Shown here: in pieces, positions 50,768 to 58,357 of the stretch
Layout: every line of letters starts with the position of its first letter
Position numbering within the stretch: the stretch's first letter is position 1
Assembly: GCA_030595125.1 (NCBI GenBank)
Contig: JAUVDV010000017.1
Location: forward strand, 1 to 64,000
Reading direction: 5' to 3'
From: Deltaproteobacteria bacterium
GTDB lineage: Bacteria > Myxococcota_A > Polyangia > JAAYKL01
Length of the DNA: 64,000 nt
Notes under the pieces: model-generated
Seen by the model: only the letters and a program-made list of their open reading frames with translations
What the model was told of the DNA's origin: nothing
Databases searched by the model: none
Program-made: the position numbers and the translations under genes

Positions 50768-51919
50768 TCAGGGTTGATCAGGATCCTGAATATGGACGGG
50801 CGCGCACTCACCCTTGACCGCGCTCCAGTCAGCGGTCAGCGGACGAACGACGGGCTGCCCCCAGCTTTTAACGAGCGCTTCTAGTTCAGCCGCGCGATCA
50901 TCCGACGCCGGGTGGGTGGACAGGATGGTGGGGATGGATCCGGCGAGCCCCTCTTCTTCTGAGAGCATCTCCATGAACCGCATCAACCCGGTGGGCTCCA
51001 GGGCCGCCTTGTATATCAGCTCCATCCCGTGGAGATCGGCTTCCGTCTCCTGGTCCCGACTGAAGGACATGGACGCCAGGGCGGCCGCGTTGCCCACGAG
51101 GAAGCTCTCGATCTCACCCGTATTGCCCACAACCGCGTACACGATGATCATCAGCCCGATCTGCCGAACCATGTTCTTTATCCCGTGTCGGTGGAGTACG
51201 TGCTGGAATTCGTGGGCCAGCACCCCGGCAACCTGGTGGCCGTCAGTGGACCGCTCGAGCAGCCCCCGGTTGATGAACACGTATCCTCCAGGTAGGGCAA
51301 ACGCGTTGACCTCCTCGTCGTCGATGATTCGGATCTGCCACCGGTAGGGGGTCATTCCCAGTCCCATGACCAGTCGACTGCCCAGCTCCTGTACCGCCTT
51401 GTTCATGGCCGGATCGGAGCAGATCGCGTGCTGTTCGAGGATGTCCACGGCCGCCGACCTGCCGATCTCCACCTCCCACTGCGGGGGAACTTCTTCCACG
51501 ATCCTGCTTGCCGCCCAGCCGAAGCCCATCCACAACAGCAAGATGATAGCGGCGAGGATACCGGCGAGCACGGCCATCAGGGAGAGCCTTCCCGCCTTTC
51601 TGTGCGCACGGGTCGACGCGACTTTTTCGAGTTGATCGGTAACGGCACGCGGTGCCCCGACGGCAGCCATGTGGGCGGCGATTTCCCTGTCTGAAATGAG
51701 GAGGCGGACGTGTTCACCGTCGGTGCTCTCGCCCTCCATGCAGATATACTTGTCATCCATTCCCACAACGGAGATTTCAATACCGTTGTACGAAATGACC
51801 GCCTTGACCTCGCTGCCCACCAGCGCCTCGATGGAATCTCCTCTTACAAAGACGCTGCAGGTGAGCCCGGAATTGTTCTGGGGGCCGAACAGAATTCCTA
51901 TATAACCCTCGCTATTCAT
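50768..51919 (-). CDS. M48-family metalloprotease, membrane bound
   Basis: 383 residues. N-terminal ~110 residues form a cytosolic beta-rich domain (CSVFVRGDSIEALVGSEVKA; YICMEGESTDGEHVRLLISD) not usual in M48 proteins, then a membrane helix (LSLMAVLAGILAAIILLLWMGFGWAAS in part) and an M48 peptidase domain: VNAFALPGGYVFINRGLLER, the zinc motif AHEFQHVLHRHG and a Glu-containing EADLHGMELI as the third ligand. The domain after the helix would lie outside the cytosol, as in BepA/LoiP-like proteases of outer-membrane protein quality control. HExxH is intact (HEFQH). Confidence 0.9.
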   Translation of the reverse strand: MNSEGYIGILFGPQNNSGLTCSVFVRGDSIEALVGSEVKAVISYNGIEISVVGMDDKYICMEGESTDGEHVRLLISDREIAAHMAAVGAPRAVTDQLEKVASTRAHRKAGRLSLMAVLAGILAAIILLLWMGFGWAASRIVEEVPPQWEVEIGRSAAVDILEQHAICSDPAMNKAVQELGSRLVMGLGMTPYRWQIRIIDDEEVNAFALPGGYVFINRGLLERSTDGHQVAGVLAHEFQHVLHRHGIKNMVRQIGLMIIVYAVVGNTGEIESFLVGNAAALASMSFSRDQETEADLHGMELIYKAALEPTGLMRFMEMLSEEEGLAGSIPTILSTHPASDDRAAELEALVKSWGQPVVRPLTADWSAVKGECAPVHIQDPDQP

Positions 51920-52071
51920 CCTGCCAGATCATTCCATAACGCCATCATTTTCAAGCAAAAAACCCCAGGTCGAGCCCGCGCTCGAACCTTGACTTCAATT
52001 TCCAAACGTAATAAGGAAAAAGGCCGCAAAGCAAATAGAAGGTACCACTTTCTTCGAAAGGGTTACGTGTC

Positions 52072-52635
52072 ATGAAAAAACGGATTGCAGCAGCTTGTTG
52101 CCTGGTTCTTGTCACTGGAATCATTGGGCTCGGTTGCAAGGAAGAACTGGTCGGCGCTCCCTGCGTTCCTGAGACCGACAAGGGCGAGTTCACACCGTCT
52201 CTTTCTGGAATCACCTGGTCCATCGAGACGCGCTCGGTTCAGTGTGAGTCACGCGGCGCGCAGATGGTCTGCCTGACCAAGACCCAGGGCAACCAGTATT
52301 ACACAGAGGGTCTGGCTTGCGAGACCAACCAGGATCTGGAAACCTGCTGGGAGGATGACCGGGCTCAGCACAAGTTCTCTTTCTGCTCGTGTCGGTGCAA
52401 GGATGTGGACGAAAACACGTACAACACCAACCCCGACAAGTTCGATTACCTCTGCGAGTGTCCGCCCAACACCAAGTGCGAAGACGTGCTCGGGGACATC
52501 GAAGAGGCGCCCGAGAAGATCAAGGGCTCCTACTGCGTTCCCAACTGCATTGCGCGGCCCTGTGAGGCGGAGAAGGTCTGCAGTCCGTCCAAGGACAGCG
52601 AGAAACCCTGGGAGTGGGCCTGCAAGGAATACTAG
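52072..52635 (+). CDS. Cys-rich lipoprotein of unknown function
   Basis: 187 residues. Signal peptide MKKRIAAACCLVLVTGIIGLGC (lipobox GLGC). The mature part has about 18 Cys in short clusters (FCSCRCKDVD, YLCECPPNTKCEDV, YCVPNCIARPCEAEKVC), so it must be a disulfide-rich exported domain. No family is recognised. The next gene, yraN-like, follows by about 15 bp. Confidence 0.72.
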   Translation: MKKRIAAACCLVLVTGIIGLGCKEELVGAPCVPETDKGEFTPSLSGITWSIETRSVQCESRGAQMVCLTKTQGNQYYTEGLACETNQDLETCWEDDRAQHKFSFCSCRCKDVDENTYNTNPDKFDYLCECPPNTKCEDVLGDIEEAPEKIKGSYCVPNCIARPCEAEKVCSPSKDSEKPWEWACKEY

Positions 52636-52650
52636 ACCTCCTTTTTCCCG

Positions 52651-53040
52651 TTGCCGACTTTCATCAATCCAGAAACAAAGCAATTGCCAGTACGAGAAAG
52701 CACCAGTGAATCCGGTCGGCGCGGCGAGGATTATGTGTGCGATAAGATCACCGAGAACGGTTTCAAGATCATCGATCGCAATTTCCGGGAAAAGTTCGCC
52801 GAGATCGACATCATCGCTCAGGATGATGAGACGCTCTGTTTTATAGAGGTCAGGACGAGGGCGGACGACACACTGGGTCATCCCGCCGAAACGGTGACGC
52901 CCAAGAAACAGAGAATCATCCGACGGGCCGCCGAGGCATACCTGGCGCGAAATAATATCCAGCCAATGCCCATGAGATTCGACGTGGCGACCATCGTCTG
53001 GTCCACCGGGGAATACCAGTATTTCGAGAATGCCTTTTAA
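52651..53040 (+). CDS. YraN/UPF0102 endonuclease-like protein
   Basis: 129 residues. GRRGEDYVCDKITENGFKII, IDRNFREKFAEIDIIAQDDE, LCFIEVRTRADDTLGHPAET and TPKKQRIIRRAAEAYL show the restriction-endonuclease-like fold of UPF0102: Glu in RGED, Asp in EIDII, and E-V-R in place of the usual E-V-K. The R substitution of the catalytic-type lysine is a notable change. Start is uncertain: the track uses TTG 52651 without a ribosome-binding site. The TAA stop is part of a copy of the 62-bp repeat. Confidence 0.85.
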   Translation: MPTFINPETKQLPVRESTSESGRRGEDYVCDKITENGFKIIDRNFREKFAEIDIIAQDDETLCFIEVRTRADDTLGHPAETVTPKKQRIIRRAAEAYLARNNIQPMPMRFDVATIVWSTGEYQYFENAF

Positions 53041-53098
53041 GGCCGGCCGCCATCATCTTCCCCTTCCCCTATCTCAGGGGAAGGTCGGGATGGGGTTT
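53037..53098 (+). repeat. 62-bp palindromic intergenic repeat, copy 2
   Basis: 59 of 62 positions match copies 1 and 3; the central hairpin is unchanged. The first bases TTAA supply the stop codon of the yraN-like gene. Confidence 0.92.
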
Positions 53099-53121
53099 AT
53101 TAGGAAAAGCGTCGCGGGCTT

Positions 53122-53742
53122 TCAGCTCATCTTCACGCTATTGCGGTAGCTCTCCAGGAGCTTGTCCAGGCGTTCCATGGTTTCGGGCGAGACTTTGCCG
53201 GCCAAAAGCTCGGCGCGAATGGACTCGAGTTCTTTCACGTCCTGATGCCTGGCCTCTCTCAGGCGCTGCACCATGTCGTCGAATTCCTGGAACACCTCGT
53301 GGAGCTCGTCCCCTTTTCTGAGCTTGGCCCACAGTTGAAGGTGATCGCCGTCGATGCTCGACAGCAGCCTCCTTATCTTGTAGGCGGGTCCGGCGATCTT
53401 GTGGGTCGCCACAATGGTCATCAGGCCCAGAAGCAACACCAGGCCCAATAGCCCGCCTCCGAGAGTGAGCAGGGTGCGCGTCTTGTCCGAACCCGCCTGC
53501 TTGATGAAAGCCTCCTGGGCTGCCGGCGACATGCCTTCCTGTGCCATCGCCTGCATGACCATCAGCTCGGTGGATTCCGCCAGCGTGCCGTACAGAAAAT
53601 ATCCCATTATCCCGACGATGACGGCGGTGACCAGGGTCACACGCAGAACCCAGCCCAGCTGGAAATTCTTATCGATCAGGTAGTTTCGAATGTGTCGCTT
53701 AGCCTTGGGGCCGCTTGGTGAACCCTGCACGCTCGCATTCAT
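53122..53742 (-). CDS. Two-helix membrane protein with HAMP-like segment
   Basis: 206 residues. Helix 1 at about 30-52 (VLRVTLVTAVIVGIMGYFLY), a ~45-residue outer loop rich in Met/Gln, helix 2 at about 88-110 (LTLGGGLLGLVLLLGLMTIV), then THKIAGPAYKIRRLLSSI, which resembles the HAMP start in proteins of Deltaproteobacteria, and a coiled-coil tail (FDDMVQRLREARHQDVKELE). No kinase or receptor output domain. May be a truncated sensor-like scaffold; function unknown. Confidence 0.78.
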   Translation of the reverse strand: MNASVQGSPSGPKAKRHIRNYLIDKNFQLGWVLRVTLVTAVIVGIMGYFLYGTLAESTELMVMQAMAQEGMSPAAQEAFIKQAGSDKTRTLLTLGGGLLGLVLLLGLMTIVATHKIAGPAYKIRRLLSSIDGDHLQLWAKLRKGDELHEVFQEFDDMVQRLREARHQDVKELESIRAELLAGKVSPETMERLDKLLESYRNSVKMS

Positions 53743-53784
53743 CGAGTGTCCTCCATTGAGTGCCAGAAGCTACCAGACCTGATT

Positions 53785-54639
53785 TCAATCATCCAGAGTA
53801 TGCAGCGTTTTGAAGACGTTGCCAATCAAAGCTTCGGCAACAGCCTTGAGTGCTCTCATCTGGGCCGCTTGCTCGGTCTTGCGGGTCATGGGTCCGGCGA
53901 TCACGGGAACGGCGCCTTCTGCTGACGGCATGATGAGGAGGTTGTAGCCCGGGTTGGTAAATACGTTCAGGCTGAGTTTGACTATCAGCTGATCGCCCGA
54001 GTGTTCCATTCTGAGAATGGACCCCGACAATATGTAACCGCGCAGTTTTTCCTTCTTGAGCTTCTTGGTGACGCTCTTGGCCGTCATTCCTGGCTCTTGA
54101 ATGATCACGCCTGGTTCCCGACGCAGTCGCTTGATGACCACGTTTCGAAGCAAATCGGTAAGTTCGTCTCGTTGCACTTCTGATGAATTGCCCATGGCGT
54201 CAATGTGGATCAGAAACTCGGGTTTGGCCGATTGTGCATCCTCCACCGCACCTTCACCGCTCAACGCCTTGAGCACCCTCAGAGTGGCCTGCAGCTGTGA
54301 TTTTGCAGCCTTGTTGGAGTTGGAGTTCAATGCGGCGGCCACCTTGGGAATCACCGAGGTGTCTGCGATCTGGCCCAGAGCGGTGGCGGCTGAAATAACA
54401 ACCAATTCGTGATCGTCCTCGAGAGCGCGGACGAGCGCCGGAACACCGTCCTGGCAGCGTATCTGTCCCAGAGTGTTGGCAGCCTGCACACGAACACGAT
54501 AGCTCCCCCCGTTTTGAAGCATGTTTATCAGGTACTCGCTTCTGGCGTCTGCGAAGGCGTTGCTGCAAAGAAGGAGAACCACGACGAACATTCCCGCCGC
54601 CGTTTTCAGTTTCTGCCGGGTTCCCAATGGCATCAGCAT
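53785..54639 (-). CDS. HEAT-repeat periplasmic protein
   Basis: Start set at ATG 54639 (MLMPLGTRQKLKTAAGMFVVVLLL), 35 codons inside the track ORF, because the signal peptide ends there (LLLCSNAFA). HEAT-like repeats (YRVRVQAANTLGQIRCQDGV; PALVRALEDDHELVVISAAT; ALGQIADTSVIPKVAAALN) at about 25-140, then a ~150-residue domain with LLRNVVIKRLRREPGVIIQE and LRGYILSGSILRMEHSGDQL, similar to the lipoprotein/TolB-like fold that measures induced activity. Exported and probably protein-binding. Function unknown. Confidence 0.78.
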   Translation of the reverse strand: MLMPLGTRQKLKTAAGMFVVVLLLCSNAFADARSEYLINMLQNGGSYRVRVQAANTLGQIRCQDGVPALVRALEDDHELVVISAATALGQIADTSVIPKVAAALNSNSNKAAKSQLQATLRVLKALSGEGAVEDAQSAKPEFLIHIDAMGNSSEVQRDELTDLLRNVVIKRLRREPGVIIQEPGMTAKSVTKKLKKEKLRGYILSGSILRMEHSGDQLIVKLSLNVFTNPGYNLLIMPSAEGAVPVIAGPMTRKTEQAAQMRALKAVAEALIGNVFKTLHTLDD

Positions 54640-54946
54640 TATTCCAAGGGTGTTTATGACCACTAACGTTTTGACGTGTCGAAATTTAAAAACATCAAAC
54701 AATGACCAATTTAAATTAAATTTATCGTGTGCGCAGTTTTTCATATCTACCGTCTTCCATTATCCATTTTCAATAACGGGCTTGTAAAGCCCCCGCGCGT
54801 GTTTCTTGAGCTTGCTGTATCGATTTCGGGGGCTGTGGCGGGGGTTGACTTTTCTCAAGTCAACATGCCTAATACGCCGGTATTCGTCAGGTAAAGATGA
54901 TCCAAAAGCGCCGAAAGTTCGGCACTTTACATTCGGGAGGCCACGG
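54640..54946. other. Gene-free region between HEAT-repeat gene and ftsY
   Basis: 307 bp. It contains an AT-rich part (54660-54760) likely to hold the divergent promoter of the HEAT-repeat gene, and a perfect hairpin at 54844-54864. The track extends both flanking ORFs into it, but those extensions have no family similarity. Confidence 0.5.
54844..54864. repeat. Perfect 8-bp hairpin upstream of ftsY
   Basis: GTTGACTT-TTCTC-AAGTCAAC, 83 bp before the ftsY ATG. The left arm includes TTGACT, so it may overlap a -35 element; an operator or a leader hairpin is possible. Confidence 0.35.
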
Positions 54947-56218
54947 ATGAGCCCAGCAGTCCTCGTGGGACTAATCGTCGCAGCCATTGTAATAGTTGTC
55001 ATCATTGTTTTCGTCCTTCGGCGGCGCAAGGATGAGCAGGGGGAGCCCCTTCCCGAATCCGATGTCGATAGTGAGCTTCCACCCTCGCAGGAAGAACCCG
55101 CACAGGAGCCCGATGTAGGCGCAAAGCCCGAAGCTGAGCCCGATGAGGTGGTGACCGAAACCATCGAGGAGCCAGAGGTCAAGGCTGCGGAACCCATCGA
55201 GCCGCGCGTGACGGCGCCGGGTGTCCGCCTCGACGAATCCGAGGAGGCGGCGGCGGCCCAGAAGTTGCTTGACGCCAAGCGGGAACGAAAGCTCAAGAAG
55301 CTTCGCAAGGGACTCGCGCCAACCCGTGGAGGGTTCATCGCCAAGATCGGCGCTATTTTCAAGGAAAAGAAGACCATCGATCCGGCGCTCCTGGACGAAC
55401 TGGAGGAGACCCTCATCACGGCCGATGTGGGCGCGAAGACCGTCGAGTGGTTTATCGCTCTTCTCAAGGAGGCACTCGAAAAGAACGAGCTTGCGGATCC
55501 TGATGCGGTATGGAGTCTTCTGCGCGCGGAGGTCGAACGAGTTCTGGCCGTCGAGGCAGAGCCGTGGGATTTTTCAAAAAACAAACCGTTCGCGATCATG
55601 GTCGTGGGAGTAAACGGCGTCGGCAAGACCACAACCATCGGCAAGCTCGCATCCCAGTACTCCGGACAGGGCCACAAGGTTGTTCTGGCGGCCGCCGACA
55701 CATTCCGCGCCGCAGCTGTTAACCAGCTCGAGATATGGGGACGGCGTACCAAGTGTGAGGTTATCAAATCTACAGAGGGCGCCGATCCTTCATCGGTGGT
55801 GTTCGATGCCATCAAGTATGCGAAGGAAAACGGCGCGGACGTGGTCATCGCGGACACTGCGGGCCGGCTTCACACCCAGGCACCGCTCATGGAGGAGATC
55901 AAAAAGGTGTCCAGGGTCATGGACAAGGCGCTGGACGGTGCGCCGTACCAGATCCTGCTCGTTCTCGACGCGACCACCGGACAGAACGCGCTGCAACAGG
56001 TCAAGGAGTTCGGCGACGCCATAGGACTGACCGGTATAGCGCTCACCAAGCTGGACGGAACGGCGAAAGGCGGAGTTATCATCGGCATCTGCCACGAACA
56101 TAAGATCCCGGTGAGGTTCATCGGAATCGGCGAGGCCAAAGATGATCTTCGAGAATTTGACGTGAAAGATTTTGTGGAAGCGTTGTTCTACAAAGAAAAA
56201 GACGACGAGGAAGAATAA
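54947..56218 (+). CDS. ftsY: Signal recognition particle receptor FtsY
   Basis: 423 residues from Met54947 (MSPAVLVGLIVAAIVIVVII), six bases after GGGAGG; the track start is 47 codons upstream and lacks support. An N-terminal membrane helix is followed by an acidic Pro/Glu region, then the N domain (GGFIAKIGAIFKEKKTIDPA; LLDELEETLITADVGAKTVE) and the GTPase G domain: GVNGVGKTTTIGKLA, AADTFRAAAVNQLEIWG, DTAGRLHTQ, TKLDGTAKGG and FIGIGEAKDDLREFD. Docks SRP-ribosome complexes at the Sec translocon. The N-terminal helix is as in other Deltaproteobacteria and unlike E. coli. Confidence 0.97.
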   Translation: MSPAVLVGLIVAAIVIVVIIVFVLRRRKDEQGEPLPESDVDSELPPSQEEPAQEPDVGAKPEAEPDEVVTETIEEPEVKAAEPIEPRVTAPGVRLDESEEAAAAQKLLDAKRERKLKKLRKGLAPTRGGFIAKIGAIFKEKKTIDPALLDELEETLITADVGAKTVEWFIALLKEALEKNELADPDAVWSLLRAEVERVLAVEAEPWDFSKNKPFAIMVVGVNGVGKTTTIGKLASQYSGQGHKVVLAAADTFRAAAVNQLEIWGRRTKCEVIKSTEGADPSSVVFDAIKYAKENGADVVIADTAGRLHTQAPLMEEIKKVSRVMDKALDGAPYQILLVLDATTGQNALQQVKEFGDAIGLTGIALTKLDGTAKGGVIIGICHEHKIPVRFIGIGEAKDDLREFDVKDFVEALFYKEKDDEEE

Positions 56219-56361
56219 GCAACGACAATAAATATTGATTACGAAATGGACGTTGTGTTATAGTTGTCCACCAATAAAGACAGATTGAAAAAACTCAATT
56301 ATTTTAAATAGTTACACGTGGAAAAGACGAAGTTACAAATCGATCGCAAAAGGAATAGGCG

Positions 56362-57372
56362 ATGAAAAGAACACGCATCGAGCTGGCCGTAATGTTCGTT
56401 GCTCTCCTCCTTGGGCCGACGGCAGTGTTTGCGCAGGACGAAGATACGATGTCGTTTGGCGAAGAGGAGGTCGAGGCAGCTCCAGAGGAGGGTGAGGTCG
56501 AGGACTTCACGGGGGAAGAGGGAGCTGTACCCGGCGAGGAAGAGGGCATGGCCGAGGAAGGTGAAGGCGAGGGTGGCGAAGGCGTCGGGGCGACTGATGA
56601 AGATGTCCTCAGCGCGCTGGAAGACGATGAGGATCTTGAGGCCACGGGTGATGTCACTGTGGGAGCCGCTGCGCCGGGCGAGGAATCGGAGTTGCCGGGG
56701 CACCCCATCTGGGCGGTACAGCAGGTGTACGCTCTGAGGGCACACCGGGTAGATGTCCAGCCCTCGTTCGGTGTTTCCATGAACGATCCATTCGTGCAGC
56801 ACCAGTCGTTCAACGTCGGGGCGGCCTTCTACATCACAGAGGTTTTGGCGGCGGGGATCAGCTTCAACTGGTACCGCGGCTTCAACGCTCCGACCGAGAC
56901 CAACTTCTCGGTAAGCCGTGCGACTCACCAGACTGTGCCCATTAATGAGTACATGCTGGGGGCCCAGATCAATTTCACCTATGTTCCGATTTACGGGAAA
57001 TTCGCTCTTCTCAAGGAGTGGATTTTGCACTGGGACGTCTGGGTGCTCGGCGGCGGTGGATTTATTTTCACCAGGCCGTACGCCGTGATCGACCCGGAGT
57101 ATCGTGAATTTGATTTCGGGATGAAGTTCTCCTTCAACGTGGGTATCGGCGGCAGGCTCTACCTGACTCGTTTTGCCGCGATCTTCGTTGAGCTTCGCGA
57201 CTACATCTTCCCGGAGGAACTCGAGAGTCTAGAGACATACTCCACGGCCGAAGACAGGGAGCGAAAGAGTGATTGGATTGACGACAATTACAAGCTGACC
57301 AACAACGTCATGCTTCATATCGGTGTCAGCCTGTTCCTCCCGTTTACTTTCGATTACAAGCTTCCGAAGTAA
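56362..57372 (+). CDS. Outer-membrane beta-barrel protein, paired (1)
   Basis: 336 residues. Signal peptide (IELAVMFVALLLGPTAVFAQ), a very acidic Glu/Gly stretch of ~90 residues, then the barrel: HPIWAVQQVYALRAHRVDVQPSFGVSMNDPF (in part), FYITEVLAAGISFNWYRGFN, WDVWVLGGGGFIFTRP, RLYLTRFAAIFVELRDYIFP and the aromatic end SLFLPFTFDYKLPK. The LRDYIFPEEL block is typical of the beta-barrel family common in Myxococcota (often called outer membrane beta-barrel domain, TIGR04565-like). It precedes a second barrel of the same type with a 61-bp gap. Confidence 0.8.
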   Translation: MKRTRIELAVMFVALLLGPTAVFAQDEDTMSFGEEEVEAAPEEGEVEDFTGEEGAVPGEEEGMAEEGEGEGGEGVGATDEDVLSALEDDEDLEATGDVTVGAAAPGEESELPGHPIWAVQQVYALRAHRVDVQPSFGVSMNDPFVQHQSFNVGAAFYITEVLAAGISFNWYRGFNAPTETNFSVSRATHQTVPINEYMLGAQINFTYVPIYGKFALLKEWILHWDVWVLGGGGFIFTRPYAVIDPEYREFDFGMKFSFNVGIGGRLYLTRFAAIFVELRDYIFPEELESLETYSTAEDRERKSDWIDDNYKLTNNVMLHIGVSLFLPFTFDYKLPK

Positions 57373-57433
57373 GTAGATGAAAGCTGCAGGAGAAATGTCA
57401 AATTCTGATACTGCTCGAAAGGGGCTAGGAACC

Positions 57434-58357
57434 ATGAAGCGATATATATTTGTGTTGGCCTTCGCGGTGGTCTCGGTATGCACAACGGCCAAGACTGCAA
57501 CCGCTCAGGAGATCCTTCTTGAGGGTCCACTTGCGGGTGCGCCGGCGGTGCGTAAGCTGGTTCAATACCGTGAGATGCGGTTTTCCGCCGGGCCACAGTT
57601 TGGGTACACCTTGCTGAACGAGTACATGCACAACTTCATGCTCGGTGCGAAGCTCGAGTTCAACATCCTCGAATGGTTGTCGGTGGGATTGGTGGGGTAC
57701 TATGTTGTCAACGCCCCCACAAAGCTCACCACGCATATCTCTAATTCGGAGGATATCGCCGGGGATGCCACCACGCCGGCGGACAGTAACTTTCCGAGTT
57801 ACACCGGCGCGGGCAACTTCGAGGATCAGGTGTCCCACATGAAGGGGCTGTACATGGCTCAGATCGGGCTCATTCCTTTACGCGGAAAGCTGGCCGTTTT
57901 CGAGAAGTTGTTCGTCGCCATAGACGGCTATATTTTCCTCGGCGGCGGTGTAGTTCATTTCGAGGAGCGGGAATTGTGTAATCGCAGCGGCGATAGCTGT
58001 GGAGACATGAACCTGGACGGCAGCGGCTCTGTCGTTCGCGAGAGTCGCATCACGGGTACATTCACCTTTGGTGTTGGGTTCACCACGTATTTCAACGATT
58101 GGATAGGGTTGAGTCTCGAGTACCGGCTCGCACCGTTCAAGTGGAACGCGGGCGGAACCGACGAGGCGGGTCAAGCCGGTACAGAGTGGGAGCTTGTAGA
58201 GGAAGACGATGTCGTCTTCTGGGATCCGGTCGAAAAAGGATCGGGCGACTATCCGGACGGCAATATCAGCGAGGAAGACAGGAGTTGGAACTCCAATCAG
58301 AGCATCTCCATCGGCGTCATCTTCCACTTCCCGCTCGAGGCCACCGTCGCCCACTAA
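57434..58357 (+). CDS. Outer-membrane beta-barrel protein, paired (2)
   Basis: 307 residues from Met57434 (MKRYIFVLAFAVVSVCTTAK), behind AGGA; the track starts 19 codons earlier. Signal peptide, then LVQYREMRFSAGPQFGYTLL, FMLGAKLEFNILEWLSVGLV, AVFEKLFVAIDGYIFLGGGV and FTFGVGFTTYFNDWIGLSLEYRLAPF (in part), ending ISIGVIFHFPLEATVAH. Same fold class as its upstream neighbour; such pairs are known in Myxococcota but their role is not established. The stop is contiguous with the stop of the convergent REC-DUF4388 gene. Confidence 0.8.
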   Translation: MKRYIFVLAFAVVSVCTTAKTATAQEILLEGPLAGAPAVRKLVQYREMRFSAGPQFGYTLLNEYMHNFMLGAKLEFNILEWLSVGLVGYYVVNAPTKLTTHISNSEDIAGDATTPADSNFPSYTGAGNFEDQVSHMKGLYMAQIGLIPLRGKLAVFEKLFVAIDGYIFLGGGVVHFEERELCNRSGDSCGDMNLDGSGSVVRESRITGTFTFGVGFTTYFNDWIGLSLEYRLAPFKWNAGGTDEAGQAGTEWELVEEDDVVFWDPVEKGSGDYPDGNISEEDRSWNSNQSISIGVIFHFPLEATVAH

